Shown: positions 1 to 6,350, counted from the first letter of the stretch. The stretch: 7,225 bases of DNA from Acidobacteriota bacterium (GCA_003224075.1 QHYF01000287.1:1-7225), one strand, 5' to 3'. The notes: generated by a model not told the origin, from the sequence alone. Numbers and translations are program-made.

Positions 1-1
1 C

Positions 2-865
2 AGTCTATACAACACCTTTGATGGCGCCGGCTACTCGCTCAACAGGGCGCCCGACTTTCTTGTGAAGGCGGCCTTCGATCCCGGCTGGGGCCACTACGAA
101 GTGGTGGGCATCCTCAGCAACTTCCGCAATCGGGTCTATCCCTGCGGTGCTCTCAGTCTCACTCTGCCCGCTGGCTGTGCCACGGCAACTTCGGTCGCTG
201 GTGCATTCAACGATTCGCGGGTCGGAGGCGGCGTGGGTTTCACGGCGCGTCTCCCCGTGGTGGCCAAGAAAGTTGACCTCGTCGGGCACTTCCAGGGCGG
301 CGACGGCATCGGCCGTTACAGCTCGGCACAGTTGGCGGATGTAACCGCGCGGCCGGATGGCACGCTTGCGCCGATTCGCTCTGCCGCGTGGTTGGGCAGC
401 CTTGAACTCCACCCCAGCGCCAAGCTGGACATTTACGCCTACGGGGGCGGCGAATATGCCGCCCGCACGGCGTACACCTTTACGAATGCAGCGGGTAATC
501 CCGTCGGTGTTGGCTACGGCAGTTCCTTGTTCAACAACAGCGGTTGCAGTACGGAAGCGTTCCCCACAGGGGCGGGAGCGCAACCGCTGGGCACGCCAAA
601 TCCGCCGTCCGGCAGCGGCTTCCCGGCCACAGCCGGCGGATGCGCTGGCGACATTCACCACATCGTCGAAGGCACACTCGGCTTTTGGCACAAGTTCTAC
701 AACGGTCCGAAGGGACGCGTGCAGTGGGGCGTGCAATATTCCTACCTCACGAAGGTGGGATGGTCGGGCAACAACAACTCCGGCAATGCCGCCGCCGGAC
801 CGAGCCTTCGGCCCAAGGCCGTGGACAACATGGTGTTCACTTCTTTCCGCTATTACCTGCCGTAA
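2..865 (+). CDS. Porin-like outer membrane beta-barrel protein, C-terminal part (5' end outside window)
   Basis: The reading frame is open from the left edge, so the gene starts upstream; 287 residues are visible. The sequence alternates short amphipathic strands rich in Tyr, Phe, Gly and Val with Asn/Gly/Pro/Ser-rich loops, as in an outer membrane beta-barrel. Examples are LDIYAYGGGEYAARTAY around visible residues 142-158 and GRVQWGVQYSYLTKVGW at 238-254. It ends MVFTSFRYYLP, an aromatic terminal strand of the kind used for barrel insertion, though the last residue is Pro rather than Phe. Two cysteine pairs (visible residues 48/59 and 182/214) sit in loop-like segments and could form disulfides. 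It resembles porin-like proteins of Acidobacteria from memory. Its position before the pst operon makes a phosphate or anion porin conceivable, but a terminator separates them and no substrate residue is recognisable. Function beyond barrel protein is inference. Confidence 0.7.
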   Translation, partial: SLYNTFDGAGYSLNRAPDFLVKAAFDPGWGHYEVVGILSNFRNRVYPCGALSLTLPAGCATATSVAGAFNDSRVGGGVGFTARLPVVAKKVDLVGHFQGGDGIGRYSSAQLADVTARPDGTLAPIRSAAWLGSLELHPSAKLDIYAYGGGEYAARTAYTFTNAAGNPVGVGYGSSLFNNSGCSTEAFPTGAGAQPLGTPNPPSGSGFPATAGGCAGDIHHIVEGTLGFWHKFYNGPKGRVQWGVQYSYLTKVGWSGNNNSGNAAAGPSLRPKAVDNMVFTSFRYYLP

Positions 866-907
866 TCCGGGTCAGGCGAATGGCGGCCGTCCCTCCCCTG
901 GGGGCGG

Positions 908-943
908 AAAAAGGGGCAACTCTTTAACGGGTTGCCCCTTTTT
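908..943 (+). terminator. Intrinsic (rho-independent) terminator after the porin-like gene
   Basis: A perfect 13-bp inverted repeat, AAAAAGGGGCAAC at 908-920 and GTTGCCCCTTTTT at 931-943, encloses a 10-base loop. The GC-rich core followed by five T residues is a classic terminator. The A-tract on the left arm means it could also work in the opposite direction. It lies 43 bases after the porin stop codon and before the pst control region, so it insulates pstS from read-through. Confidence 0.93.
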
Positions 944-990
944 GTTGGAAACTGCCCCTGGGCTCCCTCATTCAACCAACTCCGCACGGA

Positions 991-1009
991 TTGTAACAAT
1001 CCTGTAACA
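991..1009 (+). promoter_or_regulatory. Candidate Pho box (PhoB binding site) upstream of pstS
   Basis: Two direct repeats, TTGTAACA at 991-998 and CTGTAACA at 1002-1009, are spaced with an 11-base period. That is the spacing and approximate form of a Pho box (TGTCA, six bases, TGTCA), with TGTAA in place of TGTCA. It ends 59 bases before the pstS start codon, where phosphate-starvation activation would be expected. I see no convincing -10 hexamer downstream; the best nearby string, TTGTAC at 1028, is poor. PhoB control is inferred from the repeat geometry and the downstream operon. Confidence 0.6.
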
Positions 1010-1057
1010 GAGATGCGCGACACTTCCTTGTACCTTCCGGTGGCCAAATCAACGTGT

Positions 1058-1063
1058 GGAGAA
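1058..1063 (+). promoter_or_regulatory. Ribosome binding site deciding the pstS start
   Basis: GGAGAA at 1058-1063 lies 5 bases before ATG 1069. An in-frame GTG at 1054 lies upstream of this site, so the ATG is the better start. Starting at the ATG also gives a clean signal peptide beginning Met-Lys-Arg. Confidence 0.8.
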
Positions 1064-1068
1064 TACGA

Positions 1069-2097
1069 ATGAAGCGAATCGCCGGAATACTCTTGGTTGC
1101 TCTCGCACTCGCAGGAATTCTGTGGGCAGATACCGCGCTGTCCATCAACGGCGCGGGCGCAACGTTCCCTTATCCGATGTATTCGAAGTGGTTTGACGAG
1201 TATCACAGGAAAAATCCCAACATTCAGATCAATTATCAGTCCATTGGGTCAGGTGGCGGCATCAAGCAGGTCACGGAGGGTACGGTAGATTTCGGCGCAA
1301 CCGATGGCCCCATGAATGACGAGCAGTTAAAGGCCTTCCAGGAGAAACACGGCTCCGGAATTTTGCACTTCCCCACCGTGCTCGGGGCAGTCGTCCCGAC
1401 CTACAACATCCCCGGTGTGGAAGCCTCCTTGAACTTCACGCCGGAGGCCCTGGCGGGAATCTTCCTCGGCAAAATCACAAAGTGGAACGATCCGGCAATC
1501 ACAGATGCGAATAAAGGAATCAAACTTCCAGCAAATGAAATTGTTGTGGTGCACCGCGCGGAAAGCAGCGGTACCACCTATGTCTGGACTGATTATCTTT
1601 CAAAAGTAAGCGACGAATGGAAAACCAAAGTCGGCAAGGGTGCGGCCGTCAACTGGCCGGTGGGTCTTGGCGCCAAGGGCAACGAGGCCGTCACTGGTAC
1701 CGTCAAGAACACCCCGAACTCTGTCGGATACGTTGAACTCATCTATGCCGAAGCGAACAAAATACCTTACGGCAGTGTGAAGAACGCCGCAGGCGTATTT
1801 GTGAAGGCCTCTCTCGCGGCCGTTAGTGCTGCTGCGGCCGACGCGGCGAAGGAAATGCCCGAGGATTTCCGCGTGTCCATCACCAACGTCCCGGGTAAGT
1901 CTGCTTATCCGATTTCCAGTTTCACCTGGCTTTTGATTCCGGAGAAATTTTCCGATGCTGCCAAGCGCGATGCCATCAAGGGATTCGTTAAGTGGATGCT
2001 AGCGGACGGCCAGACCTACGCGGAAAATCTGTCCTACGCAAAACTGCCTAAGGAAGTCGTGGCCATGGAGCTGAAGGCCATCGAGAAAATCCAGTAA
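1069..2097 (+). CDS. pstS: Phosphate ABC transporter, periplasmic phosphate-binding protein PstS
   Basis: This 342-residue protein captures inorganic phosphate in the periplasm and delivers it to PstCA. Residues 1-20 form a signal peptide (MKR, a hydrophobic stretch, then LWA) with likely cleavage after Ala20. There is no lipobox cysteine, so the mature protein should be soluble. Phosphate-contact positions of the family are all present: Thr32-Phe33 in GAGATFPYPMYSKW, Ser61 in SIGSGGGIKQ, Asp79 in FGATDGPM, and Arg163, Ser167, Gly168 and Thr169 in HRAESSGTT. They line up with E. coli T10, F11, S38, D56, R135, S139, G140 and T141. The length is normal for the family. It is the first gene of the operon, downstream of a Pho-box-like site, and pstC starts 14 bases after its stop. 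No hairpin is visible in that gap to give differential pstS expression. Confidence 0.97.
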   Translation: MKRIAGILLVALALAGILWADTALSINGAGATFPYPMYSKWFDEYHRKNPNIQINYQSIGSGGGIKQVTEGTVDFGATDGPMNDEQLKAFQEKHGSGILHFPTVLGAVVPTYNIPGVEASLNFTPEALAGIFLGKITKWNDPAITDANKGIKLPANEIVVVHRAESSGTTYVWTDYLSKVSDEWKTKVGKGAAVNWPVGLGAKGNEAVTGTVKNTPNSVGYVELIYAEANKIPYGSVKNAAGVFVKASLAAVSAAAADAAKEMPEDFRVSITNVPGKSAYPISSFTWLLIPEKFSDAAKRDAIKGFVKWMLADGQTYAENLSYAKLPKEVVAMELKAIEKIQ

Positions 2098-2111
2098 AAC
2101 CGGCCGAAGAA

Positions 2112-3101
2112 GTGACATCAACTACTACTACCGTTCCGAGCGCGGGCCCCGTCGCGGGCTCGCGCTCGTTTCTTTCCCGGCTCCGCGAAGGCGACGAGAT
2201 CGCGCGGGTAATCACGTTTTTGTTCGCAGCTTCGGTGGTGCTCGTCACCCTCCTGCTCGTCTTCGAATTGTGGCAAGGCTCCGTGCTGCCCCGGCATAAG
2301 TTCGGCTTCAATTTTTTTCGCACCTCCGTCTGGGACCCGATTTTCGATCAGTTCGGAGCGCTGCCGTTCATATTCGGCACGACCGTCACTGCCGGCGTCG
2401 CCTTGCTGATCGCCGTGCCGCTTGGCATCGGCGCGGCCATCTTTCTCGCGGAACTGGCCCCGGCAAGACTTTCGGACACGCTCGAATTCTTCATCGATCT
2501 TCTGGCAGCCGTTCCCAGTGTCATTTACGGATTACTTGGGGTCTTCATCGTCGTTCCCTTGATGCGCGAGTATATTCAGCCCGGCCTGAAAAACACGCTG
2601 GGCTTTCTCCCTCTCTTTCAAGGTCCGGCGTACGGGGTCGGTTTCCTGACGGCAGGCGTGGTTTTGGCCATCATGGTCATCCCCTACATCATTTCCGTGT
2701 CGCGCGAAGTGCTTCTGTCGGTTCCGCGCGATCAGCGTGAAGCGGCGCTCTCTCTCGGCGCGACTCGCTGGGAATCGACGTGGAAAGTGGTCGTTCCTTT
2801 TGCTCGCACGGGCATTTTTGGCTCGATCTTCCTTGCGCTGGCTCGCGCGCTCGGCGAAACCATGGCCGTCACCATGGTCATCGGCAACACGCCGACGATC
2901 AGCGCTTCCCTCTTTTCTCCCGGGTACTCCATCGCTGCGGTCATCGCCAACGAATTCACGGAAGCGACCGGCGATCTCTATCTGCAATCGCTCATCGAAT
3001 TGGGTCTGGTGCTCTTTCTTCTGACCTTCATCCTCAACGGCCTTGCCCGCCTGTTGATCCTGCTCACGTCGCAGCGCGGCAGCGAAATGAGCCACGTATG
3101 A
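2112..3101 (+). CDS. pstC: Phosphate ABC transporter permease PstC
   Basis: This 329-residue inner membrane protein pairs with PstA to form the phosphate channel. Six hydrophobic segments are visible at about residues 33-53, 87-113, 127-150, 175-196, 232-258 and 293-318. The cytoplasmic EAA loop that contacts PstB is clear at 209-229 (REAALSLGATRW onward). The family string LARALGETMAVTMVIGN follows at 242-258. The start is a GTG: no ATG or GTG occurs in frame between it and the first membrane segment, and upstream purines (GAAGAA) sit too close to be an ideal ribosome binding site, so initiation probably depends on coupling to pstS. The N-terminus (MTSTTTTVPS) is unusually Thr-rich and is probably a disordered cytoplasmic tail. 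The last bases overlap pstA. Confidence 0.96.
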   Translation: MTSTTTTVPSAGPVAGSRSFLSRLREGDEIARVITFLFAASVVLVTLLLVFELWQGSVLPRHKFGFNFFRTSVWDPIFDQFGALPFIFGTTVTAGVALLIAVPLGIGAAIFLAELAPARLSDTLEFFIDLLAAVPSVIYGLLGVFIVVPLMREYIQPGLKNTLGFLPLFQGPAYGVGFLTAGVVLAIMVIPYIISVSREVLLSVPRDQREAALSLGATRWESTWKVVVPFARTGIFGSIFLALARALGETMAVTMVIGNTPTISASLFSPGYSIAAVIANEFTEATGDLYLQSLIELGLVLFLLTFILNGLARLLILLTSQRGSEMSHV

Positions 3102-3949
3102 GCGCCCGTCTGCGCTGGCGAAAGTTCGTAAGCGGCTTCATGCTGACCATGACCGGGGTGTGCGCCGTGGTTGCTGTCTCCGTGCTCTTTTTCATTCTGG
3201 GCTACCTGGTTTTCCACGGCGGAACTTCCATCAGTTGGAGCTTTTTCACCAGACTGCCCGCGCCGGTGGGCGAGGCCGGGGGCGGCATGGCCAATGCCAT
3301 AGTCGGCAGCGCGAAGTTACTCATGCTCGCTTCGCTCTTTGGGGTGCCGATCGGGTTCTTCGGCGCCATTTATCTGGCGGAGTTTAGCGGCAGTACGACC
3401 GCCTTCATTGTGCGTTACGCCGCGGACTTGCTCAACGGAGTTCCTTCGATCGTCATCGGGATTTTTGCCTACAGCCTGGTGGTCTTGCCCTTCAAGCATT
3501 TTTCGACGCTCGCCGGAGGATTCGCGCTCGGCCTGATGATGATCCCCATTACGCTGCGCAGCACCGAGGAATTTCTCCGCGCCGTGCCCAACGCTTTGCG
3601 CGAAGCGGCCATGGCTCTCGGCGCCAGTAAATGGAAAACAATTGCCACGGTCATCGTACCGGCCGCTTACCGCGGCATTTTGACGGCCATTCTGCTGGCC
3701 TTCGCGCGCGTGGCTGGAGAAACGGCCCCGCTGCTCTTTACCGCTTTCGGCAATCGTTTCTGGAGTCCCGGCTGGAACCAACCCACGGCTTCCTTGCCAG
3801 TTATGATCTTTACTTATGCCATCGCGCCATACGAAGATTGGCATCGTCAGGCGTGGGCCGCGGGGCTCGTCTTGCTCGGTTTGATTCTTGCCATTAACAT
3901 TGTGGCCCGGGCGATTCTTTCCCGTGGCATTGCGGTGCCGAGGTCCTAA
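3098..3949 (+). CDS. pstA: Phosphate ABC transporter permease PstA
   Basis: This 283-residue permease is the partner of PstC in the membrane channel. The frame stays open further upstream, but that stretch reads through pstC in another frame. ATG 3098 forms an ATGA overlap with the pstC stop (3099-3101), typical of translational coupling, and gives a normal basic N-terminus (MSARLRWRKF). Hydrophobic segments lie at about 11-38, 66-95, 113-131, 139-153, 190-215 and 252-272. The EAA loop is at 168-188 (REAAMALGASKWK onward), and ARVAGETAPLLFTAFGN at 203-219 is a family hallmark. The gene ends 2 bases before pstB. Confidence 0.96.
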   Translation: MSARLRWRKFVSGFMLTMTGVCAVVAVSVLFFILGYLVFHGGTSISWSFFTRLPAPVGEAGGGMANAIVGSAKLLMLASLFGVPIGFFGAIYLAEFSGSTTAFIVRYAADLLNGVPSIVIGIFAYSLVVLPFKHFSTLAGGFALGLMMIPITLRSTEEFLRAVPNALREAAMALGASKWKTIATVIVPAAYRGILTAILLAFARVAGETAPLLFTAFGNRFWSPGWNQPTASLPVMIFTYAIAPYEDWHRQAWAAGLVLLGLILAINIVARAILSRGIAVPRS

Positions 3950-3951
3950 CC

Positions 3952-4782
3952 ATGCACGCTTCTGTGAGGCCGGCAGTGCCCGTAAACATTCCACCGACCA
4001 CCGTGACAAGCGCCGCAACCCGCGAGATGCCGGCGGCCCTCTCCATGCGCATGACCATCTTCAAGGTCAATTTCTATTACGGCAGCAAGCAAACCCTCTT
4101 CGACATCACCCTGGGGATCGCCACAAACAAGGTCACCGCGCTCATCGGGCCTTCCGGTTGCGGCAAGTCCACCTTGATCCGCACGCTCAACCGCATGTAC
4201 GAGACCGTGCGCAACGCGCGCCTGGAGGGTGAAATTCTTCTCGACGGCCAAAGTATCCTGGCGCAGGACGTCACCTCGCTGCGCCGCCGCGTCGGCATGG
4301 TCTTTCAGCGGCCGAATCCGTTTCCGAAGTCGATTTTCGACAACGTCGCTTACGGCTTGCGTATCAACGGCTCGAAACTCCCCCTCTCCGAAGCCGTCGA
4401 AAAGAGCCTGCGCCACGCGGCCCTCTGGGAAGAAGTGAAAGACCACCTGCACAAGTCGGCTTACGAACTTTCCGGCGGCCAGCAGCAGCGCTTGTGCATC
4501 GCGCGCGCCCTCGCCGTCGAGCCGGAGGTGCTGCTTCTCGACGAACCGTGTTCCGCGCTCGACCCCATCAGCACCGCGAAAATCGAGGAGCTGCTCGTGC
4601 AGTTGAAGGATCTCTGCACCATCGTGACCGTTACCCACAACATGCAGCAGGCCGCGCGCATCAGCGACTTCACCGCGTTTCTGCTCGTTGGCCAGCTGAT
4701 TGAATTCAGCCCGACGCCGCAGCTCTTTACCACGCCCGGCGATCCGCGCACGGAAGCCTACATCACCGGCCGGTTCGGCTGA
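3952..4782 (+). CDS. pstB: Phosphate ABC transporter ATP-binding protein PstB
   Basis: This 276-residue cytoplasmic ATPase powers PstSCA. Walker A is GPSGCGKST at 66-74, followed by LIRTLNRM. The Q-loop region reads GMVFQRPNPFPKSIFDNVAYG, written here as GMVFQRPNPF then PKSIFDNVAYG. The ABC signature LSGGQQQR is at 173-180, Walker B with catalytic Glu is LLLDEP at 194-199 (E198), and the switch histidine is H229 in TVTHNMQQAA. All catalytic elements are intact. Start choice: GAGG at 3940-3943 lies 8 bases before ATG 3952. This gives about 30 residues of Pro/Thr/Ala-rich sequence before the conserved core (from MRMTIFKVNFYYG), slightly longer than many PstB proteins. Internal ATG codons at 4045 and 4051 are possible alternative starts with weaker ribosome sites. 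The spacing shows it belongs to the pst operon. Confidence 0.97.
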   Translation: MHASVRPAVPVNIPPTTVTSAATREMPAALSMRMTIFKVNFYYGSKQTLFDITLGIATNKVTALIGPSGCGKSTLIRTLNRMYETVRNARLEGEILLDGQSILAQDVTSLRRRVGMVFQRPNPFPKSIFDNVAYGLRINGSKLPLSEAVEKSLRHAALWEEVKDHLHKSAYELSGGQQQRLCIARALAVEPEVLLLDEPCSALDPISTAKIEELLVQLKDLCTIVTVTHNMQQAARISDFTAFLLVGQLIEFSPTPQLFTTPGDPRTEAYITGRFG

Positions 4783-4788
4783 GATTCG

Positions 4789-4828
4789 AATTGCCCGATC
4801 ATTCCGCGAGAACATTCTCTTGGCAATT
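4789..4828 (+). other. Nested inverted repeats in the pstB-phoU gap
   Basis: AATTGCC at 4789-4795 pairs with GGCAATT at 4822-4828 (7 bp). Inside lies a second dyad, GAGAA at 4808-4812 and TTCTC at 4815-4819, separated by two bases. The structure occupies most of the 77-base gap, ending 31 bases before the phoU ATG. It could be an mRNA stem-loop that separates phoU expression from pstSCAB or protects the upstream message, or an operator. There is no T-run, so it is not an intrinsic terminator. The repeats are seen; the role is inference. Confidence 0.4.
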
Positions 4829-4859
4829 GTGGTAAAGGCATACTGGGAAAGGTGAGTGG

Positions 4860-5525
4860 ATGGAACGCCATTTTGAGAAAGACCTGAATGAGCTGAAAGA
4901 GCGCCTGCTGTGGATGGGCAGCCTCGCGGAGCGCTCGGTCCACCAGGCCGTTCACGCGGTGCTGGAGACCGATGAGCAGCTTGCCAAGCGCGTTCTCGAG
5001 GAAGAAGACACCATCAACGAACTGCAGATGGAAATCGACGACCGCGTCGTGCAACTTCTTGCTCTGCACCAGCTCATGGCCATCGATCTTCGCTTCGTCC
5101 TGGCGGTTTCGCGCATCAACAACGACCTCGAGCGCATCGGTGACCAGGCCGTGAATATCGCCCAGGGAGCCCAGCGCATCCTGCGCCACCCGCGCGTGAA
5201 ACCATACGTGGATCTTCCGCACATGAGCGATCTGGTCGAAGAGATGGTGCGCAACGCGCTCAACGCGGTGGTTCGCCGCGACGTGGAGCTCGCGCAAAAA
5301 GTCCTCGCCACCGACGATCAGGTAGACAACTACCGCGATCAGATTTTCCGCGAATTGCTGACCTATATGATGGGGGATTCCAGCGTGGTCTTTCCCGCGT
5401 TCGAATTGATTCTTGTCGCCAAAAACCTCGAACGCATCGGCGACCACGCCACCAATATTGCCGAGGACGTGATCTACCTCGTGCAGGGCCAGGACATCCG
5501 CCACCCCACCGTCGACCGCCGCTAG
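4860..5525 (+). CDS. phoU: Phosphate signalling and transport regulator PhoU
   Basis: This 221-residue, largely alpha-helical cytoplasmic protein couples the Pst transporter to the PhoR kinase and limits phosphate uptake. It shows the PhoU duplication: two three-helix halves, each with a metal-binding E-x-x-x-D motif, ERIGDQAVNIA at 91-101 and ERIGDHATNIA at 191-201, exactly 100 residues apart. The N-terminal part (MERHFEKDLNELKERLLWMG) is typical. Length is normal. A purine-rich ribosome site, GGAAAGG at 4846-4852, lies 7 bases before the ATG. It follows pstB by 77 bases, a wider gap than elsewhere in the operon. Its stop codon lies 2 bases from the stop of a convergent small reading frame, and no terminator hairpin is visible after it. 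Confidence 0.96.
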   Translation: MERHFEKDLNELKERLLWMGSLAERSVHQAVHAVLETDEQLAKRVLEEEDTINELQMEIDDRVVQLLALHQLMAIDLRFVLAVSRINNDLERIGDQAVNIAQGAQRILRHPRVKPYVDLPHMSDLVEEMVRNALNAVVRRDVELAQKVLATDDQVDNYRDQIFRELLTYMMGDSSVVFPAFELILVAKNLERIGDHATNIAEDVIYLVQGQDIRHPTVDRR

Positions 5526-5527
5526 CC

Positions 5528-5686
5528 CTATTCAATCTTCACCGGACCCATTGCCTCGCGCATGGCACGAAAAGCCGACGAGTCTCTTTTCGCCTGCCCA
5601 AATTGGCTCTCTGGATACTGCCGCATGAGTTGAACCGTCAGAAAACTTCCCCGCAGCTTTTTCCATCCACTACGTGCTTCACTCAC
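5528..5686 (-). CDS. Possible 52-aa protein overlapping the end of the 115-aa exported-protein gene
   Basis: The frame runs from GTG (5686-5684) to TAG (5530-5528) and encodes 52 residues starting (M)SEARSGWKKLRG and ending AMREAMGPVKIE. The start overlaps the last 8 bases of the upstream 115-aa gene, and AGAGG lies 7 bases before it, a good coupled ribosome site. The composition is protein-like: basic and acidic residues are mixed, with a central RQYPESQFGQAK segment that recalls the 'YP-S-F--A' ends of tetratricopeptide helices. The stop lies 2 bases from the convergent phoU stop. Alternatives are the tail of the 115-aa gene separated by a frameshift inside the 12-base overlap region, or a chance frame. 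I do not recognise a family. Confidence 0.45.
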   Translation of the reverse strand: MSEARSGWKKLRGSFLTVQLMRQYPESQFGQAKRDSSAFRAMREAMGPVKIE

Positions 5687-6026
5687 CTGTCAACCTCTTG
5701 CCCAAGCGGTCAAGGAACACCGTTCCATTACGCATGACGCCTGAATATGCCGCGTTAGTAGTGACTTTGCAGCCTTGACCGTCCGACTCAAAGCTGGCGG
5801 TAATTTGATGCGCCCCGGCTTTCCAAAACGAGCCAGTCTCGAAAATGAGAGTGTGCTCCTCCGCGCTGTAAATCTTGTAAGGCTTTTCCGAGACTATAGC
5901 CTTAGCCTCAGCGTAAACCTTAGAGCATGGTTGTGGGTAAGTGCGGGAGACCGGCTTGGCCTCCACGCCAGCAGCCAGCAGCGCGAAGGCTGCTAGCCCA
6001 AGCAGTGCGATGATATTTTTTCTCAT
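5679..6026 (-). CDS. Small exported protein of unknown function (115 aa)
   Basis: The protein starts with a clear signal peptide (MRKNIIALLGLAAFALLAAGVEA, written as MRKNIIALLG then a hydrophobic stretch ending GVEA) with probable cleavage after Ala23. The mature part is about 92 residues. It contains YPQPCSKVYAEAKAIV, then alternating strand-like segments (HTLIFETGSFW, HQITASFESDG, CKVTTNAAYSGV) and a C-terminal helix (FLDRLGKRLTGE). This suggests a compact alpha-beta domain outside the inner membrane. Cys34 and Cys86 are the only cysteines and could form a disulfide. The ribosome site GGAG lies 5 bases before the ATG. The layout resembles small periplasmic or lipoprotein-like proteins often seen in Acidobacteria, but there is no lipobox. 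Function is unknown. It may be co-transcribed with the frames on either side of it. Confidence 0.75.
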   Translation of the reverse strand: MRKNIIALLGLAAFALLAAGVEAKPVSRTYPQPCSKVYAEAKAIVSEKPYKIYSAEEHTLIFETGSFWKAGAHQITASFESDGQGCKVTTNAAYSGVMRNGTVFLDRLGKRLTGE

Positions 6027-6045
6027 TGTGTCTCCTCTATTCTAT

Positions 6046-6234
6046 TCACCATTCCCCCTCCACGGTCCAGACCAAGCGCCCTCCAGGCATTATCCTGGCT
6101 TCCTTGGCTTCGACGCGTTTGAGGGTGGAAACTCTGTCGGCTACCTCGTCACCGCAGCGGTTTGCTGTCTCCAAATCTCGCGGTCCAGTAATCAGGAAAA
6201 CTACTCTGCGGGATGCTCCTTGGCAAGCGACATC
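6046..6234 (-). pseudogene. Gene-like open frame without a normal start; possible gene remnant
   Basis: Between TAG (6237-6235) and TGA (6048-6046) on the minus strand, 62 codons are open. They read like protein: VVFLITGPRDLETANR, then DEVADRVSTLKRVEAKEAR, then RLVWTVEGEW. No ATG or GTG occurs before the last third, and the only earlier alternative is a TTG after about 19 codons with no good ribosome site. The stop lies 19 bases before the next gene, with that gene's ribosome site in the gap, which looks like an operon junction. Explanations are the 3' end of a gene broken by a stop or frameshift, an unusual start, or a chance frame. Short open frames also occur on the + strand here, so support is weak. 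No family recognised. Confidence 0.28.
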
Positions 6235-6268
6235 CTACGACATTCGGCTCACCCAGGGCGGATGTCGC
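6227..6268. repeat. 9-bp perfect inverted repeat
   Basis: GCGACATCC at 6227-6235 and GGATGTCGC at 6260-6268 are perfect reverse complements around a 24-base loop. They lie in the 324-base stretch (6027-6350) between two minus-strand genes. No T-run follows on either strand, so it is not a standard terminator. It may be an mRNA structure or part of a small intergenic element. Confidence 0.4.
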
Positions 6269-6269
6269 C

Positions 6270-6312
6270 GATTGTCGTTTCTATCTCTAAAGCTTTGAGC
6301 AGATTGTCGTTT
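6270..6312. repeat. 11-base direct repeat, 32-base period
   Basis: GATTGTCGTTT occurs at 6270-6280 and again at 6302-6312. It lies directly beside the inverted repeat at 6227-6268, so this gap is more structured than random spacer. There are only two copies and no array. It could be a regulator's paired site or a trace of an inserted element. Confidence 0.4.
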
Positions 6313-6350
6313 GCTTACGCTGTCCCGGGCCACCCGTCGGCATCACAACA

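Noticed and set aside
5..736. 243-codon minus-strand frame opposite the porin-like gene
   Set aside because: It is opposite a frame with clear barrel strand patterning; its composition (Arg/Ala-rich) is typical of antisense frames in GC-rich DNA.
2780..3097. Upstream extension of the pstA frame into pstC
   Set aside because: The extra residues are a shadow of pstC, and ATG 3098 with its ATGA overlap gives the normal PstA N-terminus.
3946..4815. 289-codon minus-strand open frame across pstB
   Set aside because: It is antisense to pstB, whose ATPase motifs are complete, and the translation is Arg/Gly/His-rich with no recognisable domain. It is a codon-bias shadow.
4820..4844. TTGGCA and CATACT as a promoter for phoU
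   Set aside because: The spacer is only 13 bases, too short for a sigma-70 promoter.
6287..6343. Minus-strand 18-residue frame beginning ATG 6343
   Set aside because: Too short and without a ribosome site or conservation evidence to support it.
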